Source: Candidatus Zhuqueibacterota bacterium 4484_219
Lineage (GTDB): Bacteria; Zhuqueibacterota; JdFR-76; 4484-219
Length of the DNA stretch: 5,761 nt
Direction of reading: 5' to 3'
NCBI GenBank assembly: GCA_002085035.1
Contig: MZGM01000128.1
Location: 1-5,761 of the forward strand
Shown: positions 1 to 5,761 of the stretch, piece after piece
Position numbering within the stretch: position 1 is the stretch's first letter
Layout: each line of letters begins with the position of its first letter
The notes under the pieces: model-generated
Database searches by the model: none
Seen by the model: the letters and a program-made list of their open reading frames with translations, nothing else
Told to the model about the DNA's origin: nothing
Made by a program: the position numbers and the translations under genes

Positions 1-488
1 GCTATTTTTGCCTGCACCTCAGTCAAGGGTAATGCCAGCCTCACTACACCAATTACACTATCAGCTTCTTTCAAAGGTAGGGCCAGATACATCATTTTTT
101 CTTTAAGGGTACCACTATAACGAATACTTTGACCAATTTTCCCCTTCAGAGCTACTTGTACCTCAGGGCGATTCCAGTGATTATCCATCAGATCGGCATC
201 CTTCTCGGAGTCGGCTAAAACCGCTCCGTCAGGGCGAATTACGGTAATTCTGGTTTCCGTTTCCCCTGCTAATCTCTTAACAGAGGATCTCAACCTGGAA
301 ATATCTTCGCTTTGGAACTCATCTCTCAAAATATCTTCGACCAGTCTTGCATTGAGGGTAAGCCTGTGAGCAATTCGCTGTATAAAATATGATCTTAAGG
401 AAGTACCCACGTAGACTCCCACAATTACCACACAGATAATTACCACGATGATGTAGGTAAAAAATAATTTCCAAACGATACGATTCAT
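1..488 (-). CDS. PhoR/WalK-like sensor histidine kinase, N-terminal part (cut by window edge)
   Basis: This reading frame is open from an ATG at 488 down to base 1, giving 162 residues and no stop; the catalytic half lies outside the window. Residues about 4-28 form one hydrophobic membrane segment (IVWKLFFTYIIVVIICVVIV). The segment that follows (about 40-155) resembles the extracytoplasmic PAS-like sensor domain of Gram-positive-type PhoR kinases. Matching signatures are TRITVIRPDGAVLADSEKD at 79-97, NHWNRPEVQVALKGK at 103-117 and RYSGTLKEKMMYLALPL at 123-139. The usual second membrane helix, HAMP, PAS, HisKA and ATPase domains should follow downstream. The start is preceded by only a weak GGTGA ribosome site 8 bases away, but no other in-frame start exists close upstream. 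It sits directly after a broken response-regulator gene of the matching PhoB class, its expected partner. Phosphate sensing is inferred from family resemblance only; the seen part cannot prove kinase activity. Confidence 0.85.
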   Translation of the reverse strand, partial: MNRIVWKLFFTYIIVVIICVVIVGVYVGTSLRSYFIQRIAHRLTLNARLVEDILRDEFQSEDISRLRSSVKRLAGETETRITVIRPDGAVLADSEKDADLMDNHWNRPEVQVALKGKIGQSIRYSGTLKEKMMYLALPLKEADSVIGVVRLALPLTEVQAKI

Positions 489-542
489 TCTATTTTCACC
501 ACAAAGGCTTCGTCGTGAGCGCCCAGCCGAACGACATATAAG

Positions 543-632
543 AACGTGAAAAGTGAAACGTAAAACGTGAAATTTCGCTTCACGCCTCACGCTTTACGTT
601 TCACGCTTCACGTTTCACGTTTCATGCTTCAC
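543..632. repeat. Palindromic array of 7-bp units (CGTGAAA type)
   Basis: Read on the plus strand, four head-to-tail heptads of the form AACGTGA occupy 543-570. A short spacer follows, and then seven heptads in the opposite orientation (TTCACGC/TTCACGT) occupy 579-627, with a partial unit to 632. Bases 543-570 can pair with 587-614 at 25 of 28 positions, leaving a loop of about 16 bases, so transcript from either strand could fold into a long imperfect hairpin. The array fills most of the gap between the regulator and the kinase and overlaps the regulator's last codons, whose TGA stop (622-624) lies inside a heptad. No T-run follows the stem in the transcribed direction, so it is not a classic terminator. 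Function unknown; candidates are a dispersed intergenic repeat or an RNA processing/stability hairpin. Confidence 0.85.
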
Positions 633-1348
633 TCCTCATGGCTAACCTATATCCCACTCCTCTGACAGTCTCAATTAAATTGGCAGCACTGCCAAGCTTT
701 TTGCGCAAACTTCTAATGTGAACATCTACGGTTCTATCGATCACAAAAGTTTCATCTTTCCAGACATTGTCCAATAGTTGATTTCGAGTAAAAACCTTAC
801 CTCGGTGCTGAGCTAAAAATCGCAACAGATTGAATTCAGTAGAGCTTACCTCGGTGCTGAGCTAAAAATCGCAACAGATTGAATTCAGTAGAGGTAAGAG
901 AAATGGGCTTACCTTCAATAGTAACCAAGTACTTTCCAGTATCTATAACCAAATTCTCTACCTGGATAATTTCCTTGGAAATAGGCTCCTTTGTTTTTCG
1001 CTTTGCTTTTCGTCTTAATAGAGCTTTCGTTCTGGCTAACAGTACTCGAGGGCTAAAGGGTTTAGTAACATAATCGTCTGCCCCTATTTCTAAACCTACC
1101 ACAATATCGGTTTCCTCTCCCTTGGCAGTGAGCATAATTATCGGAATGTCAGAAGTGTTCTCATTACTTTTGAGAATTCGGCAAACTTCAAGGCCATCCA
1201 TTTCAGGAAGCATTAAATCTAGAATAATCAAATCAGGAGTTTCTTCCTCTACAAGCTGGAGGGCAGCTTCCCCTGTCTTTACTCCTATTGTTCGATAGCC
1301 TTCTTTTTTTAAATTGTATTCTACTAGAGAGAGAATATCTTCCTCATC
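622..1348 (-). pseudogene. Broken OmpR/PhoB-family response regulator (start lost, frameshifted)
   Basis: Two frames together encode most of a receiver plus winged-helix regulator. The first frame (836-1351) begins DEEDILSLVEYNLKKEGY and contains the phosphoacceptor aspartate of LIILDLMLPEMDG (codon 1217-1219), the switch threonine of IIMLTAKG, the lysine of YVTKPF, and the start of the winged helix (LTSTEFNLLRFLAQHRGK), then stops at a TGA inside a duplicated block. The second frame (622-844) repeats STEFNLLRFLAQHRGK and carries on through VFTRNQLLDNVW, the recognition-helix region TVDVHIRSLRKKLG and the terminal VRGVGYRL. Removing one 49-bp copy leaves 678 bp, exactly 226 codons; adding the roughly eight or nine missing first residues gives the usual PhoB size of about 230-235. 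The first beta-strand and part of the acidic pocket (usually xILVVDD) are absent. An in-frame TGA at 1352-1354 closes the frame, and the first possible start is a TTG at 1231. It would normally pair with the adjacent kinase. Inactive as written unless the sequence is in error. Confidence 0.88.
796..893. repeat. Perfect 49-bp tandem duplication
   Basis: Bases 796-844 and 845-893 are identical over all 49 positions and lie head to tail with no spacer; the flanking bases differ, so the duplication is exactly 49 bp. It falls in the winged-helix part of the response-regulator gene and repeats the codons for STEFNLLRFLAQHRGK. Because 49 is not a multiple of three, it shifts the frame and creates an early TGA. 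Complete identity means it is recent, or an artefact. Loss of one copy by slippage or recombination would restore the frame. Confidence 0.97.
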
Positions 1349-2268
1349 ACCTCATCCATAAGGATAGAATTTTTGATCTCTACTCCCTGGCCAATACGGC
1401 AATGATGACCAATTGTGGTGTATTTTCGCAAGTAACAATTAGGTCCGATCTGGCAATTCTCGCCTATTATTACCGGGCCCTCGATGTAAGTACCGTTTTT
1501 TACGATGGTCCCTTTACCAATCTGTACTGCCCCGTGAATGGTTACCCCCTGTTCTACTTTGCCAAGAATAGAACTTTTCTTTAGTTGGGAGAGAAAAAAT
1601 TCCTGGTGATCTAGCAAATGCCAGGCGTAGCCAGTAGGTAGCCAGAAGCCTTTGATCGGCACGACATAAAATTCCTCTCGCTTGGCAATGCTTGCTACCG
1701 CTGAAGTAATCTCAATCTCCCCTCGTTCACTGATTGGAGTCCGTTCCAGTTCATCGAAAATACTCGGTTGAAATAAATAGCACCCAATATTTGCCAAATT
1801 GCCGACCGGCGTTTTAGGCTTCTCTATCAAATTCACAACTCGACCGTTTTCGTTCAATTCGTAAACTCCATAAAGAGAGGGGTCAGGTACCTCTTTGACC
1901 AAGGCAGCAAAAGAGTATTTCAACAGCCGTTCAATATCCTGGCGGGCAAAAAGGTCATCACCGTTCATGGCAATAAAAGGCCCCTTGATCCAGGGCTTTG
2001 CCTGAAGAATAGCATGCCCGGTACCTCGTTGTTCGCGTTGATCTTGATAAATCAATTTCATCTTACCAAACCGATCCCCCAAATATTGTCTAATCATCTC
2101 CTGACGATAGCCAACGATTAGAATAACCTCATCCGCCAAACCTTCCAGCTGTTCCAAATTGTACTCAATGATTGGCTTGTTGGCAATCTTTAACAGTGGC
2201 TTGGGACATGTAAGAGTAAGTGGGTAGGTACGTGTACTCTTTCCTGCTACCATCATTACAACTTGCAT
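1324..2268 (-). CDS. Sugar-1-phosphate nucleotidyltransferase with truncated beta-helix domain
   Basis: Encodes 314 residues. Residues 1-230 form a nucleotidyltransferase fold that would join an NTP to a sugar 1-phosphate, releasing pyrophosphate, in the cytoplasm. Visible motifs are the nucleotide loop AGKSTRTYPLT (8-18), CPKPLL (21-26), QREQRGTGHAI (78-87), the metal-binding NGDD (102-105), VNLIEKPKTP (145-154) and GEIEITSA (183-190). The usual W-x-D-x-G metal site reads WLPTG (209-213), with proline in place of aspartate. From about 233, hexapeptide repeats (IHGAVQIGKGTIV, GPVIIGENCQIG, TTIGHHCRIGQG) begin a left-handed beta-helix, as in GlmU-like bifunctional enzymes. It stops after ILMDEV, with the last eight residues (MRKIFSL region) read from response-regulator DNA in the wrong frame. 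Relatives with this architecture are about 400 residues, so some 80-100 are probably missing. The ATG at 2268 is chosen because GGGAG lies eight bases upstream; the TTG at 2283 would overlap that site. Sugar specificity cannot be told. Any acyltransferase activity is probably lost. Confidence 0.85.
   Translation of the reverse strand: MQVVMMVAGKSTRTYPLTLTCPKPLLKIANKPIIEYNLEQLEGLADEVILIVGYRQEMIRQYLGDRFGKMKLIYQDQREQRGTGHAILQAKPWIKGPFIAMNGDDLFARQDIERLLKYSFAALVKEVPDPSLYGVYELNENGRVVNLIEKPKTPVGNLANIGCYLFQPSIFDELERTPISERGEIEITSAVASIAKREEFYVVPIKGFWLPTGYAWHLLDHQEFFLSQLKKSSILGKVEQGVTIHGAVQIGKGTIVKNGTYIEGPVIIGENCQIGPNCYLRKYTTIGHHCRIGQGVEIKNSILMDEVMRKIFSL
1342..1356 (-). other. Junction of nucleotidyltransferase and response-regulator coding sequence
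   Basis: The 7-bp word GATGAGG occurs twice on the minus strand, at 1350-1356 and 1342-1348, separated by one base. The upstream copy encodes the DE of the nucleotidyltransferase sequence ILMDEV; the downstream copy begins the recognisable regulator sequence DEEDI. Both proteins lose homology here, the first at its C-terminus and the second at its N-terminus. This is what a deletion through short homology, or a false join between two loci, would leave. Confidence 0.7.
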
Positions 2269-2276
2269 GAATCGAA

Positions 2277-2281
2277 CTCCC
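2277..2281 (-). promoter_or_regulatory. Ribosome binding site of the nucleotidyltransferase
   Basis: GGGAG on the minus strand stands eight bases before the ATG at 2268. It decides between that ATG and an in-frame TTG at 2283, since the TTG codon itself overlaps this site. Confidence 0.6.
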
Positions 2282-2290
2282 AATCTGATG

Positions 2291-2318
2291 ATAAAACAAT
2301 GACTCTATCTTTTGTCAA
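2291..2318 (-). promoter_or_regulatory. Possible sigma-70 type promoter before the nucleotidyltransferase
   Basis: On the minus strand a perfect TTGACA (2313-2318) is followed, after 16 bp, by TTTTAT (2291-2296), which matches four of six positions of TATAAT. It lies in the 68-bp gap between the ROK kinase stop and the nucleotidyltransferase ATG, so it could give that gene separate transcription. The -10 is weak and AT-rich gaps give chance matches. Confidence 0.3.
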
Positions 2319-2336
2319 AAACGGCCTTCTTCAACA

Positions 2337-3191
2337 TCATTCAAGACCCTGCATAGCGATTGCAATTGCACCTATTAAGGCAGTATCATACCCAAGTTTG
2401 CTGAGACGAATTTCGGGTTTCGGCACTATTCGCAAATTTTCTTCCATAACACTTTGGATTCCACCAAGAAGCTTTTTACCCCCTCCAAGTGCCACTCCAC
2501 CACCCAATACTATCAGATCTGGTAAATAAATCGCAGCAAGGTTGCGCAAACCTTGCCCAAGATTGTAAGCAACCTCCTCCCACTCTTGATCATTAAGATC
2601 TTCTGCCGCCTTGTGGTAAATACGACGAATACCATTGCCAGATACAAGTGCCTCCAAACAATCAGAAGCACCGCATTCGCAAGCGATACCATCGGGATTA
2701 GAGCACCGGTAATGGATTGACTGGTGGGCTACCTCCGGATGTTCACCATTCATTCCCCGATAAATCTTACCATCTATCAAGAAGCCACCTCCCATGCCAG
2801 TACTGACAGTTATGTAAAGAAACCGACTGACAGAGACTCTGGCAAATTTGTATTCGCCAACCGCAGCCACGTTGGTATCAACATCGACATAGAAGGGACA
2901 ACCCCATTGTTTTTCCATGATCGCTTTTAAAGGAACATTGCGCCATTGAGGCTGATGCAACGGCGAAACCACTCCGCGTTTCCAATCCAAAGGGCCTCCA
3001 ATGGCTGCTCCTATTGCAGTTATTTTGTCACCGTTAGCGACCTCGCTTATCATATCATTCAGAGCACTTAATCCCTGATGAAGATCAAGAGGGGTGGATT
3101 TTCGAATTTTTCTTAAAATATTTCCTTCGTCATCAGATGCAGCCGCCATCAACTTAGTACCACCAATGTCAAGCCCTACGTACACAGACAT
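2337..3191 (-). CDS. ROK-family sugar kinase
   Basis: A 284-residue cytoplasmic kinase of the ROK (repressor, ORF, kinase) group that transfers phosphate from ATP to a hexose or related sugar. It has the phosphate-binding loop LDIGGTK (7-13), GAAIGGPLD (61-69), the catalytic-base region DVDTN (103-107, Asp105), the second nucleotide loop STGMGGG (130-136), the sugar-contact Glu153 and zinc-binding His156 in HPEVAH, and the zinc cysteines of CECGASDCLE (171, 173, 178). The usual glycine before the last cysteine is aspartate. There is no N-terminal DNA-binding helix-turn-helix, so it is an enzyme and not a ROK repressor; the length is at the short end for the group. The HPE-V-A-H wording recalls bacterial fructokinases, while the overall layout also fits glucokinase or an N-acetylhexosamine kinase, so the substrate is left open. 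The ATG at 3191 follows an AAAGGA site at close spacing and lies 21 bp after glnS, which suggests shared transcription. Confidence 0.9.
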   Translation of the reverse strand: MSVYVGLDIGGTKLMAAASDDEGNILRKIRKSTPLDLHQGLSALNDMISEVANGDKITAIGAAIGGPLDWKRGVVSPLHQPQWRNVPLKAIMEKQWGCPFYVDVDTNVAAVGEYKFARVSVSRFLYITVSTGMGGGFLIDGKIYRGMNGEHPEVAHQSIHYRCSNPDGIACECGASDCLEALVSGNGIRRIYHKAAEDLNDQEWEEVAYNLGQGLRNLAAIYLPDLIVLGGGVALGGGKKLLGGIQSVMEENLRIVPKPEIRLSKLGYDTALIGAIAIAMQGLE

Positions 3192-3212
3192 AAGTTCCTT
3201 TGAATAATAGGG

Positions 3213-4964
3213 TTACGCTGATTTCTGCTGCTTCTGCGCTTTCTCGATCTTAGCCCACGAGTCACGCAGTGGAACTATTCGATTGAAAACCAGCTTCTCT
3301 TTAGTTGAATCCACAGAATCGACGCAAAAATAGCCCTGTCTCTCGAACTGGTACCGACTGCCCGGCGCAGCGTCTGCCAGACTGGGTTCGACCCGGCAAG
3401 AGGTCAATACCACTAACGAATTCGGATTTAAGTACGTTTTAAAATCAACGTTTTTTTCTGCACAGGGATTTTCTTTCGTGAACAAACGATCGTACAGGCG
3501 CACTTCTGCTTCCAACGCATGGGGGGCAGAAACCCAGTGCAACGTTCCTTTAACTTTACGTCCATCCGGCGCCCAACCACCTCGTGTCTCCGGATCATAA
3601 GTACAGTGCAGTTCAACCACTTCGCCGGTGTTTTCATCTTTCACCACCCCCACACAGGTGATGTAATAAGCATATCGTAGCCGTACCTCACGACCTGGCG
3701 CCAGACGGAAAAATTTTTTCGGCGGATTTTCCCGAAAATCATCTCGCTCAATGTACAGAATTCGGGAAAAGGGAACCTTTCGTGTCCCCATAGTTGGATC
3801 CTCTGGATTGTTTATTGCCTCCAGCTCTTCAACCTGGTCTTCTGGATAATTGTCAATAATCACCTTGAGTGGATGCAACACACCCATGACTCGGGGAGCA
3901 CGTTTGTTCAAATCTTCGCGAATGCTGTGTTCCAGCAATGCTATATCAACTATGCTGTCCCGTTTAGCTACCCCAATACGTTCGCAAAAATTTCGGATCG
4001 ATTCTGGTGTGTAGCCTCGTCTGCGCAAACCAGATATTGTAGGCATCCGGGGATCATCCCAACCGGTAACGTAACCACCCTCCACTAATTCCAGAAGTTT
4101 CCGTTTACTTAATACAGTGTAGCTAAGATTGAGGCGAGCAAATTCGATCTGTCGAGGATGATGAACGTTTAATTCATCCAAAAACCAGTCGTACAAGGGA
4201 CGATGATCTTCAAATTCTAGGGTACAAATGGAATGTGTGATTCCCTCAATAGAATCAGAAAGGCAATGGGCAAAGTCGTACATTGGATAAATGCACCACT
4301 TGTCACCTGTTCGGTGATGGGTAGCATGAAGAATCCGGTAAATGACGGGGTCTCGCATATTTAAATTTCCAGATGCCATATCAATTTTTGCTCTAAGTAC
4401 ACGAGATCCATCCTCAAATTCACCTGCGCGCATGCGCTGGAACAAGTCAAGGTTTTCCTCAACCGAGCGATTGCGATATGGACTTTCCTTGCCGGGTTCA
4501 GTGAGAGTCCCACGATACTCTTTGATTTGCTCCGGACTCAAATCGCAAACGTAGGCCTTGCCCTTCTTGATCAATTGCACCGCATACTGGTAAAGTTGCT
4601 CAAAATAATCTGAAGTGTAAAACAATCGATCCCCCCAATCGAATCCCAGCCAGCGAACATCTTCAATAATCGAATTCACATATTCGATTTCCTCTTTGCT
4701 AGGATTGGTGTCATCAAAACGCAAATTGCACCAGCCTCCATATTCGGCAGCAAGGCCAAAATTGAGGCAGATCGACTTAGCGTGGCCAATGTGCAAGTAG
4801 CCGTTCGGCTCGGGGGGGAAGCGCGTATGCACCCGACCACCGTACTTATTTGTGCGCAAATCTTGGTCAATGATTTCACGGATAAAATTGGAAGGAGGGG
4901 TAACTGTTGTAGTTACAGTATTCTTTTCATTTTTCTGTTTATTACCATTTCCCAACTTTAGCAT
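3213..4964 (-). CDS. glnS: Glutaminyl-tRNA synthetase
   Basis: A 583-residue class I aminoacyl-tRNA synthetase that charges tRNA-Gln with glutamine using ATP. The HIGH signature lies in FPPEPNGYLHIGHAKS (49-64), followed by LRFDDTNPSKEE (81-92). The GlnRS-type sequence CTLEFEDHR is at 247-255, and the KMSKS loop appears as VLSKRK (284-289). Residues from about 350 on form the two beta-barrel anticodon-binding domains, ending in FERQGYFCVDSVDS and LVFNRIVPLRDSW. CTLEFEDHR and the beta-barrel C-terminus separate it from glutamyl-tRNA synthetase, whose C-terminal part is helical. The protein ends shortly after these barrels, with no added YqeY-type domain. About 20 extra residues rich in Asn, Lys and Thr precede the conserved SNFIREIIDQDL, compared with roughly eight in the E. 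coli enzyme. It lies 47 bp after the trpB-like gene and 21 bp before the ROK kinase, on the same strand. Confidence 0.97.
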   Translation of the reverse strand: MLKLGNGNKQKNEKNTVTTTVTPPSNFIREIIDQDLRTNKYGGRVHTRFPPEPNGYLHIGHAKSICLNFGLAAEYGGWCNLRFDDTNPSKEEIEYVNSIIEDVRWLGFDWGDRLFYTSDYFEQLYQYAVQLIKKGKAYVCDLSPEQIKEYRGTLTEPGKESPYRNRSVEENLDLFQRMRAGEFEDGSRVLRAKIDMASGNLNMRDPVIYRILHATHHRTGDKWCIYPMYDFAHCLSDSIEGITHSICTLEFEDHRPLYDWFLDELNVHHPRQIEFARLNLSYTVLSKRKLLELVEGGYVTGWDDPRMPTISGLRRRGYTPESIRNFCERIGVAKRDSIVDIALLEHSIREDLNKRAPRVMGVLHPLKVIIDNYPEDQVEELEAINNPEDPTMGTRKVPFSRILYIERDDFRENPPKKFFRLAPGREVRLRYAYYITCVGVVKDENTGEVVELHCTYDPETRGGWAPDGRKVKGTLHWVSAPHALEAEVRLYDRLFTKENPCAEKNVDFKTYLNPNSLVVLTSCRVEPSLADAAPGSRYQFERQGYFCVDSVDSTKEKLVFNRIVPLRDSWAKIEKAQKQQKSA

Positions 4965-4966
4965 AG

Positions 4967-4978
4967 CCTCCTTACCTC
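4967..4978 (-). promoter_or_regulatory. Double Shine-Dalgarno sequence of glnS
   Basis: The minus strand reads GAGGTAAGGAGG just before the glnS ATG. The strong AAGGAGG is only two bases from the ATG, which is unusually close, whereas GAGGT lies nine bases away, a workable spacing. An alternative TTG at codon 4 (4953-4955) would be 11 bases from AAGGAGG. The ATG at 4964 is kept as the more likely start. Confidence 0.55.
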
Positions 4979-5011
4979 TGCAAATTAGTTAACCTTTACA
5001 AAGTCCTTTTT

Positions 5012-5761
5012 TTATTTCTCTACCTGAGGCAATTGGCTAATAGCCTCTTCGATTTTTTCCTTTGGATACTCATAATCCTGCAATTTCCCTGCTAAAAATT
5101 CATCATAGGCAGAAAGATCAATAAGTCCATGGCCGCTGAAATTGAACACAATCACCTTTTCCTGTTTTGTTTCTCTACAGCGTTTTGCTTCGGCGATAAC
5201 AGCAGCAATGGCATGATTGGTCTCCGGAGCAGGGATGAAGCCCTGAGTACGAGCAAAATCGCGACCGGCTTCAAAAGCCGCTATTTGATGATAAGCTTCC
5301 GCACGAATTAACCCTGTTTTGCACATTTGGCTAACTAGAGGTGCCATACCATGGTAACGCAAACCACCAGCATGAATCTTTGGTGGAATAAAATTATGCC
5401 CCAGGGTGTACATCTTTAGCATCGGGGTTAATCCCGCAACATCACCAAAATCGTACCGATGTGGCCCCTTGGTAAGAGTAGGAGTAGCAGTAGGCTCTAC
5501 AGCAATGACATCTATTTCTTTACCTTTAAGTTTGTCGTGGATAAAGGGAAATGTAAAACCAGCAAAGTTGCTACCTCCACCTACGCATCCTATAAGCACG
5601 TCGGGATATTCATCAATTTGGGCCATCTGTTTTTTGGTTTCTAATCCAACAATTGTCTGATGCATCAGGACATGATTAAGTACACTTCCCAACGAATATT
5701 TGGTGCCGGGATGCGAGACGGTCTCTTCCAGTGCCTCGCTAATGGCAACTCCCAGGCTGCC
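5012..5761 (-). CDS. TrpB2-type tryptophan synthase beta-like protein, C-terminal part
   Basis: The frame is open to the window edge, giving the last 249 residues of a pyridoxal-phosphate enzyme. It begins GSLGVAISEALEE, then KYSLGSVLNHVLMHQTIVGLE, and GCVGGGSNFAGFTFPF with the glycine-rich phosphate-binding loop of the cofactor. HAGGLRYHGMAPLVS is characteristic of the TrpB2 branch and absent from ordinary TrpB1. FIPAPETNHAI and the serine of NFSGHG, which faces the cofactor pyridine nitrogen, follow. The catalytic lysine lies in the missing N-terminal half. The expected reaction is indole plus serine to tryptophan; TrpB2 proteins often act without a TrpA partner, and some may serve indole salvage. 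No trpA or other trp gene is visible nearby, and the next gene downstream is glnS. The first ATG within the window codes an internal methionine; the true start is beyond base 5761. Confidence 0.93.
   Translation of the reverse strand, partial: GSLGVAISEALEETVSHPGTKYSLGSVLNHVLMHQTIVGLETKKQMAQIDEYPDVLIGCVGGGSNFAGFTFPFIHDKLKGKEIDVIAVEPTATPTLTKGPHRYDFGDVAGLTPMLKMYTLGHNFIPPKIHAGGLRYHGMAPLVSQMCKTGLIRAEAYHQIAAFEAGRDFARTQGFIPAPETNHAIAAVIAEAKRCRETKQEKVIVFNFSGHGLIDLSAYDEFLAGKLQDYEYPKEKIEEAISQLPQVEK

Noticed and set aside
543..614. Rho-independent terminator
   Set aside because: The stem is long but AT-containing with mismatches, and no T-run follows it in the transcribed direction.
543..632. PhoB box or other OmpR-family operator array
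   Set aside because: The unit period is 7 bp, whereas these regulators bind repeats spaced about 10-11 bp, and the units do not resemble known Pho boxes.
622..825. A small stand-alone winged-helix DNA-binding protein starting at the TTG at 825
   Set aside because: Its sequence is the exact continuation of the response-regulator DNA-binding domain, and the start codon lies inside the duplicated block; it is a fragment created by the frameshift.
543..893. CRISPR array
   Set aside because: The heptads are contiguous with no spacers, and the 49-bp repeat has only two copies without a spacer and lies within coding sequence.
879..1584. Plus-strand open frames at 879-1073 and 1288-1584
   Set aside because: They lie antisense to the recognisable response-regulator and nucleotidyltransferase sequence and have no family features of their own.
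2269..2283. TTG start at 2283 for the nucleotidyltransferase
   Set aside because: It overlaps the GGGAG ribosome site, and the family's conserved N-terminus begins at the ATG at 2268.
4965..5011. Promoter or terminator in the trpB-like/glnS gap
   Set aside because: The gap is AT-rich, but I could find no convincing -35/-10 pair and no hairpin with a T-run.
2263..5660. Further plus-strand and off-frame open frames over the ROK, glnS and trpB-like genes
   Set aside because: All are shadows of strongly supported minus-strand genes and show no recognisable protein features.

Overview
This is a bacterial window of mid-to-low GC in which every supported gene lies on the minus strand, so transcription runs from base 5761 towards base 1. 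In that order it holds: the C-terminal part of a TrpB2-type tryptophan synthase beta-like protein (5012-5761, cut by the window edge); glutaminyl-tRNA synthetase glnS (3213-4964); a ROK-family sugar kinase (2337-3191); a sugar-phosphate nucleotidyltransferase with the beginning of a left-handed beta-helix domain (1324-2268); a broken OmpR/PhoB-family response regulator (622-1348); a heptad-repeat hairpin (543-632); and the N-terminal part of a PhoR-like sensor histidine kinase (1-488, running off the window).

The trpB2-glnS-ROK-nucleotidyltransferase genes are spaced 47, 21 and 68 bp apart and look like a housekeeping or carbohydrate-activation run, possibly with an extra promoter before the nucleotidyltransferase. 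A sugar kinase followed by a sugar-1-phosphate nucleotidyltransferase fits stepwise making of an activated sugar, but the substrates cannot be read from the sequence. The regulator and kinase form what was once a two-component pair of the PhoB/PhoR type, with the regulator gene upstream of the kinase gene.

The unusual part is 540-1360. The response-regulator gene carries two independent lesions. Its first codons are missing, and it is joined directly to a nucleotidyltransferase that itself stops in the middle of its beta-helix. In addition, a perfect 49-bp tandem duplication frameshifts its DNA-binding domain. Removing one 49-bp copy restores a continuous 226-codon frame. Between the regulator and the kinase lies a palindromic array of 7-bp units (CGTGAAA type). 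Together these suggest either real decay and rearrangement of a signalling locus beside an apparently intact kinase start, or an assembly fault. The sequence alone cannot separate the two.

The organism cannot be named with confidence. The TrpB2-type protein is common in archaea, thermophiles and many anaerobic bacterial lineages. GlnRS (rather than only GatCAB) and a PhoB/PhoR pair indicate a bacterium. The small GTGAAAC-type intergenic repeat would fit a metagenome-derived candidate lineage, but that is only an impression. I found no CRISPR array, tRNA, rRNA, transposase or clearly new system in the window.
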